Part shown: piece after piece, positions 17,608 through 26,961 of the stretch | Layout of the letters: the number at the start of each line of letters is the position of its first letter | How positions within the stretch are numbered: the first letter of the stretch is position 1 | Origin: Xanthomonas bromi | GTDB taxonomy: Bacteria > Pseudomonadota > Gammaproteobacteria > Xanthomonadales > Xanthomonadaceae | NCBI RefSeq assembly: GCF_900092025.1 | Contig: NZ_FLTX01000055.1 | Location: 1 to 55,045, forward strand | Length of the DNA stretch: 55,045 nucleotides | Direction of reading: 5' to 3' | Made by a program: the position numbers and the translations under genes | Notes under the pieces: generated by a model | The model's input: only the letters and a program-made list of their open reading frames with translations | The model's database searches: none | Told to the model about the DNA's origin: nothing

Positions 17608-18860
17608 GCAGCCGGCTCCGCATGCCAGGCCGCCAGAGCCGCTTCCACAGCCAGGCCTTGCGTGCAGGCATAGCCTTCGGCGCGCAGCACCGCTTCCAGT
17701 GCGGCCAGGGTGATCAGCACCTTGTGCTTCATCGCGTTGTAGCCCATCGCGCCGATGCGCCAGATCTTGCCCTGCAGCGGACCGAACGCCGTGCCGATCT
17801 CGATCTCGAAATCCTCGCGCATGCGGCGGCGCACCGCATCGCTGTCGATCCCCGGCGGAATCACCACGCCGGTGACGTTGGTCATGCGATGCGCACCGTC
17901 GCCGAACACGTCCAGGCCCAACGCGCGGATGCCGGCACTCACCGCACGCCCGGCTGCCGCGTGGCGCGCGTAGCGTGCATCCAAGCCTTCCTGCAAGGCC
18001 ACGCGTGCGCATTCGCGTGCGCCGTACAGCATGGTGGTGGCTTCGGTATGGTGGTTGAGGCGCTTGTCCGACCAGTAATCCATGATCATCGCCAGATCGA
18101 AATAATTCGATGCGATGCGTGGGCCGCTGCCGTTGGTGATGTCCTCGCGCACGATGCCGCGTTCCACATGGCGGCGCGCGAAGATCGCCTCGGCCGCGCG
18201 CTCGGACACGGTGATCGGCGCCGAGCCGGACGGCCCGCCGAGGCATTTCTGCAAACCGCCGGTGACCACGTCCATCTCCCAGCGATCGCTGGCGATCGGC
18301 ATGCCGCCGATGGTGGCGGTGGCGTCCACATAACTCAGCGCGCCGGCCGCGCGACACAGCGCGCCGACGCCATCGAGCGGTTGCGCCATGGTGGTGGAGG
18401 TGTCGCCATGCACGGTCGCGACCACTTTAGGTGCCACGCGTTCGATCGCTTCGGCAATGGCGCTCAGCGGCAGCACCTCGCCCCACGGCGCATCCACGGT
18501 GTGCACGTCGGCGCCGAGCCGGCCCAGGATTTCGGTGAGCAACAAGCCGAAGCGGCCGAAGTTGAGCACCAGCACGCGGTCGCCCGGGCTGATCAGCGAC
18601 ACCAGCGCCGCCTCGATACCGGCACGCGCGGTGCCATCGATCAAAAACGTCCAGCGGTTGTCGGTGCCGAACAATGGCCGGTACAGCGCCATCACCTCGT
18701 TCATGTAGGTGGTCATTTCCGGATCGAACTGGCCCAGCAGATCGGCCGCCATCGCGCGCAGTACGCGCGGATGCGCATTGACCGGGCCGGGCCCCATCAA
18801 CAGGCGCTGTGGCGGGTCGAGTTCGCCGAAGGTGTGCAGGTGGCGCAGATCAGGTGACAA
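17604..18860 (-). CDS. pucG: (S)-ureidoglycine-glyoxylate aminotransferase
   Basis: A 418-residue class V PLP aminotransferase with LMGPGPVNAHPRVL at the N-terminus, IDGTARAGIEAAL near residue 75-87, YVDATATIGG, and the PLP lysine K205 in GGLQKCLGGPSG. It matches PucG/HpxJ, which moves the amino group of ureidoglycine to glyoxylate, giving oxalurate (N-carbamoyl-2-oxoglycine) and glycine. The best start is a TTG at 18860: GGGAG lies six bases upstream and the length is normal. The alternative ATG at 18932 lies 83 bases inside allC. The TTG start overlaps the allC stop by 11 bases. A serine-glyoxylate aminotransferase is the closest alternative; the operon argues against it. Confidence 0.9.
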   Translation of the reverse strand: MSPDLRHLHTFGELDPPQRLLMGPGPVNAHPRVLRAMAADLLGQFDPEMTTYMNEVMALYRPLFGTDNRWTFLIDGTARAGIEAALVSLISPGDRVLVLNFGRFGLLLTEILGRLGADVHTVDAPWGEVLPLSAIAEAIERVAPKVVATVHGDTSTTMAQPLDGVGALCRAAGALSYVDATATIGGMPIASDRWEMDVVTGGLQKCLGGPSGSAPITVSERAAEAIFARRHVERGIVREDITNGSGPRIASNYFDLAMIMDYWSDKRLNHHTEATTMLYGARECARVALQEGLDARYARHAAAGRAVSAGIRALGLDVFGDGAHRMTNVTGVVIPPGIDSDAVRRRMREDFEIEIGTAFGPLQGKIWRIGAMGYNAMKHKVLITLAALEAVLRAEGYACTQGLAVEAALAAWHAEPAA

Positions 18861-20136
18861 GCGGATCTCCCAGGTGTTCGATGAAGTGGCGCATGGCCGC
18901 CAGCGCAAGTTCGGCATCGGCCGGGTCGACATGTTCGTCCGGATGATGGCTGATACCGCCGGCGCAGCGCACGAACAGCATCGCCGTGGGGCATAGCGCG
19001 GCCATCACCATCGCATCGTGGCCCGCACCGGAGATCAGTTGGCGCGGTGCGATGCCGTGTGCGGCCACCGCGTGTTCCAGGCGCGTGATCAGTGCCGGCG
19101 CGCAGGGGCTGGCGGCCAGTGTCTGCAGCGGCTCGATGGCGATGGCGATGCCACGGTGGATGGCGATTTGCGCAAGTGCCTGTTGGATCTGGTGAACGGC
19201 CGCATCGCGGGTTGCGTCGCTGCCGGCGCGCACGTCCAGCGTGCAGTCCACACGGCCTGGCACCACGTTGGTGGCGCCGGGCGCGACCTGCAGCGTGCCG
19301 ACTGTGGCGACCAGATCGCCGCTGCCTGCGCGCGCGATGCGTTCGATGGCCAGCAGCGCTTCGGCCGCTGCACTCAATGCGTCGCGGCGCAGCGCCATGC
19401 TGGTGGTGCCGGCGTGACCGGCGCGGCCATCGAAACGCAATGCGAAGCGACGCTGGGCGGCGATGGCGCTGACGATACCGAGCGGCAGTCCTTCGGCTTC
19501 CAATACGGGGCCTTGTTCGATATGCGTTTCCAGATACGCCAGCACGCTGCCCGGTGCGCGTGCGGCGCGCTGCACATCGGCGATGTCCAGGTTCCACTTG
19601 GCCAGGGCGCCGGCCACCGTGATACCGGCGGCATCGGTGACCGCCAGCGTGATGGGGTCGAGCGTGCCGGCGAGCGCGCGGCTGCAGAACATGGAGGCGG
19701 GAAAGCGCGAGCCCTCTTCGTCGCCGAAGCCGATCACCTCAATGGCGAACGGCAGCCGGCGGCCCTGCGCATGCAGTGCGGCGACGCATTCGATACCGAG
19801 CAGAACGCCGAGCGGGCCATCGTAGCGCCCGGCATCGCGCACGCTGTCCAGATGGCTGCCGATCAGCAGGGCGGGCGCGTCTGGCTGCGTGCCGGCGTAC
19901 CGGCCGACCAGCGTGCCGAGCGGATCGATGCGCACCTGCATGCCGGCCGCTTTCATCCAGGTGGCGACCTGTTCCACCGTGGCGCGGTGGGCAGGGCCAA
20001 GCCAACCGCGGAACAGCCCGGTATCGCTGTCGCTATAAGGTGCAATGCCCAGCGCATCGCAGCGTGCCACGGCACGCGCACCGCCAGCAGCGGTGAGATC
20101 GGCGGTCGCTCGGCGGGAGGGCGAGGCAGCGGACAT
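18850..20136 (-). CDS. allC: Allantoate amidohydrolase
   Basis: A 428-residue M20-family amidohydrolase. Metal ligands are visible as H95 (GSHLDSV), D106 (GRYDGPLG), E140/E141 (GDEEGSRFP) and a later His in THIEQGPVLE, with HDAMVMAAL near the end. It hydrolyses allantoate to S-ureidoglycine, CO2 and ammonia (HpxK in Klebsiella). The ATG at 20136 starts MSAASPSRRA; a TTG further up at 20169 is possible but unsupported. It is the first gene of the seven-gene allC-uraH operon. A motif shared with the hpxD-hpxR promoter lies about 125 bp upstream. Beta-ureidopropionase is the nearest alternative. Confidence 0.9.
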   Translation of the reverse strand: MSAASPSRRATADLTAAGGARAVARCDALGIAPYSDSDTGLFRGWLGPAHRATVEQVATWMKAAGMQVRIDPLGTLVGRYAGTQPDAPALLIGSHLDSVRDAGRYDGPLGVLLGIECVAALHAQGRRLPFAIEVIGFGDEEGSRFPASMFCSRALAGTLDPITLAVTDAAGITVAGALAKWNLDIADVQRAARAPGSVLAYLETHIEQGPVLEAEGLPLGIVSAIAAQRRFALRFDGRAGHAGTTSMALRRDALSAAAEALLAIERIARAGSGDLVATVGTLQVAPGATNVVPGRVDCTLDVRAGSDATRDAAVHQIQQALAQIAIHRGIAIAIEPLQTLAASPCAPALITRLEHAVAAHGIAPRQLISGAGHDAMVMAALCPTAMLFVRCAGGISHHPDEHVDPADAELALAAMRHFIEHLGDPLVT

Positions 20137-20239
20137 CGACAGGACCAACGGGGCTCGCAGAACGTTCAATCGCAGTCCGGGAGCAGGCGGGAGAGGTGAT
20201 GCGTCGACTATAGGGAGCCAGTCCTGTCGCCATCAAAGA

Positions 20240-20276
20240 GTTTTTTCGCGAGCTTGTGCTGCAAAAAATGCAACGC
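20240..20276. promoter_or_regulatory. Candidate HpxR-type operator upstream of allC
   Basis: TGCAAAAAATGCAACGC at 20260-20276 is identical in 17 of 17 bases to 34131-34147 between hpxD and its divergent LysR gene. The core T-N11-A (20260-20272) has TGCA at both ends, the form bound by LysR-type regulators. A T-tract followed by CGC (TTTTTTCGC, 20241-20249) precedes it, as TTTTTCCGC does at the other site at nearly the same distance. The match is seen directly; that the LysR protein binds both sites is inferred. Confidence 0.6.
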
Positions 20277-20709
20277 GGCGATGGACAGGCGGGTCACGCA
20301 TCGCACCGCGATGATCGAAGATCGGCCGATGCCAGCCATGCGCATCCGCTCGACCACGAGCGCCAGCTCTGCAGAACGCCAGCACGATCACATGTCTGCA
20401 CGCAGCTGCCGGCGTCCTGTCATGGGCAGACGGGGCCCCGTCTTGCTCCCCCGCGGGCGCGCAGGCCGAGCGCAAGGATCTGCCAACGGCCGAGGTGAAC
20501 TGCGTGATCCGGGCCACGTTGCACGGCAGACGCATGCGCTGGAGATTGCCAAGTGCATCACTGATGTGCGCTCGCGCACGCGTGGGGCATCGGCGTCACG
20601 CGGTGGGTTCGTCTCCGCAATGCGGAAGTGGCGACAGGGGTGCGTATACGCGCAGATTGCAGGGCAATTGGGCGTGCTAGCTTGCTGCGATCACCGCCGA
20701 GATCTGCCG
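20277..20709. other. Long leader between the allC operator and the S9 peptidase
   Basis: This stretch is open in the peptidase frame back to about 20254, but the peptidase signal peptide begins only at 20710. The extra part lacks a plausible protein character (high in Arg, Ser and Cys with no secondary-structure pattern). No other gene, RNA or strong hairpin was recognised. It probably holds the promoter of the plus-strand peptidase gene. Confidence 0.5.
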
Positions 20710-23214
20710 ATGATCACCTCGCACCGATGGACCGCGTTGTTCGTGCTCGTCAGCCTGATGCCGGTGGCTGCGTTTGCAGGCACCCCGGAGGGCGGTTATC
20801 GGCAGCCACCGGAGCCGCTGCTGGGCGTGATGCGCGCGCCGCTCAATCCATCGCCGCGGCCGGATCCCACCGGCAAGACCTTGTTGCTGGTGCAGCGGAC
20901 CCAGTATCCGCCGATCGCGCGGGTGGCCGAGCCCTATCTCAAGCTCGCCGGCGTGCGCGTGGAGCCGCGCATGCATAGCCGCCACGACATGTCCAACGGA
21001 TACGGCATTCGTTCCTGCCTACAGGGCTTCAGCCTGTTGGACATTGCCACCGGCAAGCAGACGGCGGTGAACTTGCCGGCCGGCGCATGTCCGGCGTCGC
21101 CGGTGTGGTCCCCGGATGGGCGCCGGTTCGCCTTCAACAACACGGCCGCCGACCGTGTCGAGCTCTGGGTGGGGGACGCTGCCACCGGGCAGGTACGCAA
21201 GATCGACGATGTGCAGCTCAATCCTGTGCTTGGGGGCGAGATCCAATGGCTGGGCGGAAGCGACACCTTGCTGTTGAAGACGGTGCCGAACGACCTGGGC
21301 CCCGCACCGCGCAGGGCGGCAGTGCCGCCAGGCCCGGAGGTCAAGGAAACCATCCAGGGCAAGGGTGAAAGCAGCACCTATGAAGCGCGCGACACGCTGT
21401 CCAGTCCAGAGGACGAGGCGTTGTTTACCTATTACGCCACCGCGCAGCTGCTCACGGTGGACGCGGCAACCGGTCGCCAACGCAAGCTCGGGTCGCCGGC
21501 GGTGTACGACACGGTCGACGGCGCGCCGGATGGTCGCCATGTGCTCGTGGAACGGTTGAAGACCCCGTATTCCTACGTCACGACCTATGCGCGGTTCGCC
21601 CACGATGTCGCGGTGCTGGACCTGGACCATGGTGGCGAGCGTGTGCTGGCCAATCTGCCGGTCGCCGACCGGGTGCCGGTGCAGGGCGTACCCACCGGCC
21701 CGCGCGCCTACGCATGGCGTGCCAACCAGCCAGCCACGCTGGTATGGGCCGAGGCGCTGGACGGCGGTGACTGGAAAACCAGCGTGCCCGCACGCGACAA
21801 GCTGATGACGTTGGCGGCACCGTTCACCGCCAAACCGCGCGAACTTGCCCGCGTGCAGCAGCGGTATGCGGGCCTGTCGTGGTTCGCCGAAGGCGGGCAA
21901 GCATTGCTGGACGAGTACGACGAGAACCGCCATTGGCGGCGGACCACGCTCGTCGATGCCGACCGCCCCGGCGTTGGCGAGCGCGTGTTGTTCGATCTGT
22001 CCACCGACGATCTTTATGCGGACCCAGGTCTGCCCGAGATGCAGGTGCTGGCCAACGGCCAGGCCGTGCTGCGCGAAATGCAAGGTGCGTTGTTCCTGAG
22101 CGGGCCAGGTGCCTCGCCGGCGGGTGACCGGCCATTCCTGGATCGCTACGTACTTGCCACCGCCAAGACCCAGCGGCTGTTCCGTAGCGACGCCAAGGTG
22201 GACGAGGTGTTCTTCGGATTTGCAGGAGACGATGCGTCGCGCCTGTTGACCTGGCATCAGTCGCCGACTGATCCACCCAATGTGTATCTGCGCACCTTGG
22301 GCCAACCGCTGCCGGCACCGGCAGCGGGCGAAGCCGCCGTTGCGTCCACGGCCACGCCGGTGACCGATTTCCCGGATCCGACCCCGCTGGTGCGGAAGAT
22401 CAAGAAGCGGTTGGTGAGCTACAAGCGCAAGGACGGCGTGGACTTGTCGTTCACCCTGTACACACCGCCCGGCTACAAGGAAGGCACACGCGTGCCGGCC
22501 ATCCTCTATGCCTACCCGCTCGACTATGCCGATCCCTCCAAAGCCGGCCAGGTCAGCGGCGCCAGCGAGCGCGATTTCACCCGTCTCAATGACCACCAGC
22601 TGCTGCTGCTGGCCGGTTACGCCATCATCGACGATGCTGCGTTCCCTATCGTGGGCGACCCCAAGACCGCCTACGACACCTATCTGCAGCAACTGGTGGA
22701 CGACGCCACCGCTGCGGTGGACAAGGCGGTGGCGTTGGGCGTGGTTGACCGTCAGCGCATCGGCGTTACCGGACATAGCCACGGCGCGCTGATGACCGCC
22801 AACCTGCTGGCGCACACAGATCTGTTTCGCGCAGGGGCCGCCACCAGCGGAAGCTACAACAAGACGTTGACGCCCTTCGGATTCCAGAGCGAGCGTCGCT
22901 CGTTCTGGACGGCACCGGACGTCTATGCGCAAGCGTCGGCGTTCTTCCACGCCGACAAGATCAACGAACCCTTGTTGATCGTGCATGGCATGGACGACGC
23001 CAACCCCGGCACCGAAACCACGCAGGCACCCCGCTTGTTTCAGGCCATTCGTGGCAACGGTGGCACCGCACGCCTGGTGCTACTGCCGTTCGAGCCGCAC
23101 TGGTACAGCGCACGCGAATCCAACGAAGATGTGGTGGCTGAAATGCTGGAGTGGTTCGACCGTTACGTAAAGAACGCGCCGCCACGCAAGACGGGCAGCA
23201 CGCCAAAGATGTGA
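20710..23214 (+). CDS. Secreted S9 family peptidase, glutamyl endopeptidase type
   Basis: An 834-residue protein with a signal peptide ending at AFA (about residue 23), an N-terminal beta-propeller region, and a C-terminal alpha/beta hydrolase domain. The triad is S690 in GHSHGAL, D762 or D763 in HGMDDANPG, and H797 in FEPHWYSARES. The segments around it (AATSGSYNKTLTPFGFQSE and the YSARES motif) match the S9D group related to plant chloroplast glutamyl peptidase. It probably acts in the periplasm or outside the cell on peptides. It is the only plus-strand gene inside the purine island and has no obvious link to it. Confidence 0.85.
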   Translation: MITSHRWTALFVLVSLMPVAAFAGTPEGGYRQPPEPLLGVMRAPLNPSPRPDPTGKTLLLVQRTQYPPIARVAEPYLKLAGVRVEPRMHSRHDMSNGYGIRSCLQGFSLLDIATGKQTAVNLPAGACPASPVWSPDGRRFAFNNTAADRVELWVGDAATGQVRKIDDVQLNPVLGGEIQWLGGSDTLLLKTVPNDLGPAPRRAAVPPGPEVKETIQGKGESSTYEARDTLSSPEDEALFTYYATAQLLTVDAATGRQRKLGSPAVYDTVDGAPDGRHVLVERLKTPYSYVTTYARFAHDVAVLDLDHGGERVLANLPVADRVPVQGVPTGPRAYAWRANQPATLVWAEALDGGDWKTSVPARDKLMTLAAPFTAKPRELARVQQRYAGLSWFAEGGQALLDEYDENRHWRRTTLVDADRPGVGERVLFDLSTDDLYADPGLPEMQVLANGQAVLREMQGALFLSGPGASPAGDRPFLDRYVLATAKTQRLFRSDAKVDEVFFGFAGDDASRLLTWHQSPTDPPNVYLRTLGQPLPAPAAGEAAVASTATPVTDFPDPTPLVRKIKKRLVSYKRKDGVDLSFTLYTPPGYKEGTRVPAILYAYPLDYADPSKAGQVSGASERDFTRLNDHQLLLLAGYAIIDDAAFPIVGDPKTAYDTYLQQLVDDATAAVDKAVALGVVDRQRIGVTGHSHGALMTANLLAHTDLFRAGAATSGSYNKTLTPFGFQSERRSFWTAPDVYAQASAFFHADKINEPLLIVHGMDDANPGTETTQAPRLFQAIRGNGGTARLVLLPFEPHWYSARESNEDVVAEMLEWFDRYVKNAPPRKTGSTPKM

Positions 23215-23252
23215 GATGCGGGCACCTCACACCAAGGCAACACGTGCCAGGC

Positions 23253-23711
23253 TCAGTCCGCCGACAGCGATCCCAGGGTGAAGCCGGACACGGCATTGAC
23301 CTTGCCACGCCACAGCACGCCACGGTTGCTTGGCAGCGGCTGGCCGCCGGGTGAGAAGCAACGCGATTCGATCAGGTGGATGAACTGCGGCGGTGTACTG
23401 CTCTGCTGCGCATCGTCTTCGGAGTCGTAGATGCTGGCGTGGCTGGCAAATGCGCGACGGATCTCCTCTTTTTCGTCGTCACCGCCGGGGTAGGCAGCAG
23501 AGAACTCTTGCGCAAATGCTTCGAAATACCGCTTTCCGCTGACCATCTGGCCGGAAACGACGATGCCTTCGACAAACAGCGTGATGCCGAACTGCACGTC
23601 CGCGGTGTTGGCAATGCCGACCAGCTTCTGGAGATACCAATCCACGCTCTGGCCATCGAATGCCAGCTTGACGTCTTCCAGCGACGGTTGATTTTGATCT
23701 TGGTCTGTCAT
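23253..23711 (-). CDS. GvpU-like small protein
   Basis: A 152-residue acidic soluble protein. The core VDWYLQKLVGIANTADVQFGITLFVEGIVVSGQMVSGKRYFEAF (given here as its key parts DWYLQKLVGIAN, FGITLFVEG, GKRYFEAF) resembles the family named after gas vesicle accessory protein GvpU. No other gas vesicle gene is present, so the name says nothing about function here; such homologues occur alone in bacteria without gas vesicles. AAGGAAA precedes the ATG at 23711. It converges with the S9 peptidase gene, with only 38 bp between stops. Confidence 0.55.
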   Translation of the reverse strand: MTDQDQNQPSLEDVKLAFDGQSVDWYLQKLVGIANTADVQFGITLFVEGIVVSGQMVSGKRYFEAFAQEFSAAYPGGDDEKEEIRRAFASHASIYDSEDDAQQSSTPPQFIHLIESRCFSPGGQPLPSNRGVLWRGKVNAVSGFTLGSLSAD

Positions 23712-23920
23712 GTTGCTTTCCTTGAGAGTGGATTCAACGACGCGTTAGCAGTAACGCAGATGTGGATGGCTCGCCATCGGCGTGCTTAAGCATGGCACAC
23801 CGATCGCCGAAGGTGCCGCGGTTGGGTTCGCTATGGACGCTCCGGCACGACGGTCTTGCGACGCATGGATGCTTTCATCCCGTGGGAGAAGCCGCCCCAG
23901 GAGCGCAACGACCGCGATGG

Positions 23921-25501
23921 TCACCACGCCGCCACCGCGCCATCCGAGCGCGGATCGCTTGCGCCACTCAGGACGCCATCGACCTCGCGCACCAACGCGC
24001 CGGCATGCCCCATCACCGAGGTGTAGGCCGGGTGCAGTTCCACCGCATGCCCGGCATCGCGCAGGGCCTGCACCACTGCAGGATCGAAGCGGTTTTCCAG
24101 CTTCAATGACGTGCTCTGTTCGCCCCAGCCGCGGCCGAGCAGCCAGCGTGGTGCGGTGATCGCTTGTTGCAGCGGCATGCCGAAGCGGGCGTAGCGGGAG
24201 AACACGGCGGCCTGGGTTTGCGGCTGGCCTTCACCGCCCATGGTGCCGTAGGCCATGACCCGGCCGTCGTCGAAGGTGGCCAGGGCGGGGTTGAGTGTGT
24301 GGAAGGGTTTGCGCCCCGGGGCGATTGCGTTCCAGCCATCTGGAGCGAGACGGAAGCCGCAGCCGCGGTTCTGCCAGGCGATGCCGGTGCGCGGCAGCAC
24401 CAGGCCGGAGCCGAATTCGAAGTAGGTGGATTGAATGCAGCTGACCGCACGGCCGTGCGCGTCGATGGCGCCGAACCAGGCGGTGTCGCCGGCTTGCGAG
24501 GGGTGCGGCCAGGGCAGGGCAGTGGTCATGTCGATGCGTGCGGCAAGTGCATCGAGCGCGGCGTGGTCGTCGAGCAGGGCTTGTGCGTCGAGCGTCATCC
24601 AGGCAGGGTCGCCGATGTGCGCGTCGCGGATCAGGAACGCCTGTTTGCTGGCTTCGATGAGCCCGTGCAGATACGCATAGTTGTCTGCCTGGTCCACCGT
24701 CAGACGATCGAACAGCGCGAGGATCAACAGCGATGCCAGCCCCTGCGTCGGGGGTGCATGGTTGTAGAGACGCGCGCCATGGATGGCAACCGATAACGGG
24801 ACGCTGGCTTCGGCGTGATGGGCCGCGAGGTCGTGTGCGGCGAGCGGACTGCCGAGTGCCTGCAGGTCTTCGGCAATGTCGTGGGCAATCGCGCCGCGAT
24901 AGAAACTCCCCAGTCCTTCATCGACGAGCCGCTGCAAGGTGCGTGCGAGCTGCGGTTGCTGCAGCAGCGCACCTTCGTGCAGGGGGGCGCCATGCGGCTC
25001 GAAAATCTCGGCATAGGCGCCCGGTTGCGCGCGCAGTTCAGCGCCATCGCTGGCGGCAATCTGCGCGCCGCCCAGCGTGACCGGCACGCCTGCGTCGGCG
25101 TGATGGATCGCGTCGCTCAACAGGCGATGCAGCGGCAACGTGCCACCCGCGTGCTGCAGCGCCAGCGCCCAGCCGGAGACGGTGCCGGCCACGGTATTGG
25201 CGGCACCGGGGCCACGCCACGGGATGCTGGTGTGGCCGTTGTAAAAGTCCAGCGTTGCTGCGCGTGCGGCACGGCCGCAGGCGTCGATGGCATGCACGCG
25301 CCCATCGGGCTCGTGGATCAGCCAGAAGCCGTCGCCGCCGATGCCGGTCATGTGTGGGTAGACCACGGCCAGGCAGGCGGCGGTGGCGACGGCGGCTTCG
25401 ATGGCATTGCCGCCGTCGCGCAAGACGTCGCGGCCGGCCTGTGCCGCGAGATGGTGCGGTGCGACCACCATGCCGCGGCGTGCGCGCAGGGTATGCAGCA
25501 T
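23921..25501 (-). CDS. hpxW: HpxW-like oxamate amidohydrolase (gamma-glutamyltransferase family)
   Basis: A 526-residue Ntn hydrolase of the gamma-glutamyltransferase fold without a signal peptide. The N-terminal subunit starts RRGMVVAPHHLAAQAGRDVLRDGGNAIEAAVA. The likely autocleavage and catalytic threonine is T340 in GDTAWFGAID. The GMGG-type loop appears as GTMGGEGQPQ. A cytoplasmic GGT homologue paired with an amidase matches HpxW, shown in Klebsiella to hydrolyse oxamate to oxalate and ammonia. Its ATG overlaps the hpxY stop by one base (TGATG). A general gamma-glutamyltransferase role cannot be ruled out by sequence alone. Confidence 0.78.
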   Translation of the reverse strand: MLHTLRARRGMVVAPHHLAAQAGRDVLRDGGNAIEAAVATAACLAVVYPHMTGIGGDGFWLIHEPDGRVHAIDACGRAARAATLDFYNGHTSIPWRGPGAANTVAGTVSGWALALQHAGGTLPLHRLLSDAIHHADAGVPVTLGGAQIAASDGAELRAQPGAYAEIFEPHGAPLHEGALLQQPQLARTLQRLVDEGLGSFYRGAIAHDIAEDLQALGSPLAAHDLAAHHAEASVPLSVAIHGARLYNHAPPTQGLASLLILALFDRLTVDQADNYAYLHGLIEASKQAFLIRDAHIGDPAWMTLDAQALLDDHAALDALAARIDMTTALPWPHPSQAGDTAWFGAIDAHGRAVSCIQSTYFEFGSGLVLPRTGIAWQNRGCGFRLAPDGWNAIAPGRKPFHTLNPALATFDDGRVMAYGTMGGEGQPQTQAAVFSRYARFGMPLQQAITAPRWLLGRGWGEQSTSLKLENRFDPAVVQALRDAGHAVELHPAYTSVMGHAGALVREVDGVLSGASDPRSDGAVAAW

Positions 25502-26961
25502 CAGCGCGTCTCCGGCGGTGGGCTGAAGGCGAGCAGGCCGTCGCGTTCGAGCTGCGCGGCGAGCGCAAACAGGCGGTCCTCGCGGCCGGGCGCGGCGATC
25601 AGCTGCACGCCCAGCGGCAGGCGCCCGGGACGCGGCAACGGTGCGGCCAGGACCGGGCAGGCGGCCAACCCCAGCGGCTGGGTGAAGATGCCGAGATTCG
25701 CGCGTGCGGAGACCGGCAGGCCATCGATCTGGATGGTGTCCTGGTCGATGCGTGGTGCCACGCACGGCGTGGCCGGTGCAATGAGCACATCGACGTCGTC
25801 CCACAGCGCGTGCATGGTCTCGGCAAACCAGTGCGCGAAGCGGTGCGCGTCTGCCACTGCGCTGGCGGGCAATTGCAGGCCGGCGAGCAGACGGTCGCGC
25901 GTGGCCGGGTCGAACTGCGCGCCGTGTGCGCTCAGCGCGCTACGGTGGCGGTGTCCGCCCTCGGCAGCGGTGAGGACGAAGGCCGCTGCGCGCGCGCGTT
26001 CTGCGTCCGGCAGGTCGATCGAGGCTGTGCTGTTGCAGGCAGCGAGCAACGCCTCTAGTCCGGCCTCGAGATCCGGATCGAGATTGCGTTGAAACCAGCC
26101 GCCCAGCCGGGCGATGCGCAGGTTGCCGGCAGTGCGCGAGGGCAGCGCATGCCCGCACATCACCTCGTAGACGCGGCGTAGATCGGCCACCGACGTGGCG
26201 AAGGGGCCGACCACATCCAGTGCATCGACAAACGGAAACACGCCATCCAGGGGCACGGCGCCATGCGTCGGGCGCAGGCCGTAAATACCGCACAGCGCGG
26301 CCGGCACGCGGATGGACCCGTTGGTGTCCGAGCCGAGCGCGAACGGTACCAGCCCGGCGGCCACCGCTGCCGCCGAGCCGCCCGATGAGCCGCCGGCCAG
26401 GTGCTGCTGGTCGTGCGGATTGGTGGTGGTGCCGTAATGCGCGTTGACAGTGGCAAAGCCGTACGCGAATTCGTCCATGTTGGCAGTGCCCACCAGCACC
26501 GCGCCGGCATCGCTGAGCCGTTGCACAACCGCCGCATCGCGGGTCGCAGGCAAGCACTGCGCGCGAACCGCAGCACCGGCAGTGGTGACGTGCCCGGCGA
26601 CATCGAACAGATCCTTGACCACGAAGGGCACGCCGGCCAACGCACCACCATCGCTGCCGCCGGCGAGCGCGGCCTGCACGCGTGCGGCATCGGCGGCGGC
26701 ACGCGCCGGCAGCAGGCGGGTGATGGCGCACAGACGCTCGTTGGCCTGATGGATGCGCGTCAGCGTCTGGGTCGCCAGCCGCGCGGCCAGCGCGGGCTGG
26801 GTGCGCGTGGTGCTGACGATGCCTGCAATTTGGCCGCGTGGCCCGCCGCCATCCCGTGCAGTTGCCGGTGGCGCGTGGAAGGTGGCCAGCAACTGCGTGT
26901 GGCCGCGGAGCACTTCGGTATTGCGATCGACGCCGGCCTGCCACTGCGCTGGGAGTTGCAT
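25501..26961 (-). CDS. hpxY: Amidase with fused HpxX/AtzG-like N-terminus (HpxY-like)
   Basis: A 486-residue amidase-signature enzyme. The Ser-cisSer-Lys triad is K116 (FVVKDLFDVAG), S192 (GGSSGGSAAA) and S216 (SDTNGSIRVPA). Before the amidase proper, residues 1-45 (LPAQWQAGVDRNTEVLRGHTQLLATF in two parts: LPAQWQAGVDRN, LLATFHAP) resemble the C-terminal half of the small AtzG/HpxX/DUF4089 subunit that is separate in Klebsiella and Pseudomonas. With hpxW directly downstream and hpxZ in the allantoin operon it fits HpxXY, which acts on oxalurate. GatA-type amidotransferase activity is unlikely because gatB and gatC are absent. Confidence 0.75.
   Translation of the reverse strand: MQLPAQWQAGVDRNTEVLRGHTQLLATFHAPPATARDGGGPRGQIAGIVSTTRTQPALAARLATQTLTRIHQANERLCAITRLLPARAAADAARVQAALAGGSDGGALAGVPFVVKDLFDVAGHVTTAGAAVRAQCLPATRDAAVVQRLSDAGAVLVGTANMDEFAYGFATVNAHYGTTTNPHDQQHLAGGSSGGSAAAVAAGLVPFALGSDTNGSIRVPAALCGIYGLRPTHGAVPLDGVFPFVDALDVVGPFATSVADLRRVYEVMCGHALPSRTAGNLRIARLGGWFQRNLDPDLEAGLEALLAACNSTASIDLPDAERARAAAFVLTAAEGGHRHRSALSAHGAQFDPATRDRLLAGLQLPASAVADAHRFAHWFAETMHALWDDVDVLIAPATPCVAPRIDQDTIQIDGLPVSARANLGIFTQPLGLAACPVLAAPLPRPGRLPLGVQLIAAPGREDRLFALAAQLERDGLLAFSPPPETR

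Noticed and set aside
21019..22986. A 655-codon open frame opposite the S9 peptidase gene
   Set aside because: Antisense to a gene with an intact catalytic triad; composition is His/Gln/Arg-rich as in other shadow frames.
23253..23711. Evidence for gas vesicles
   Set aside because: Only a GvpU-like accessory protein is present; no gvpA or other vesicle genes occur in the window.
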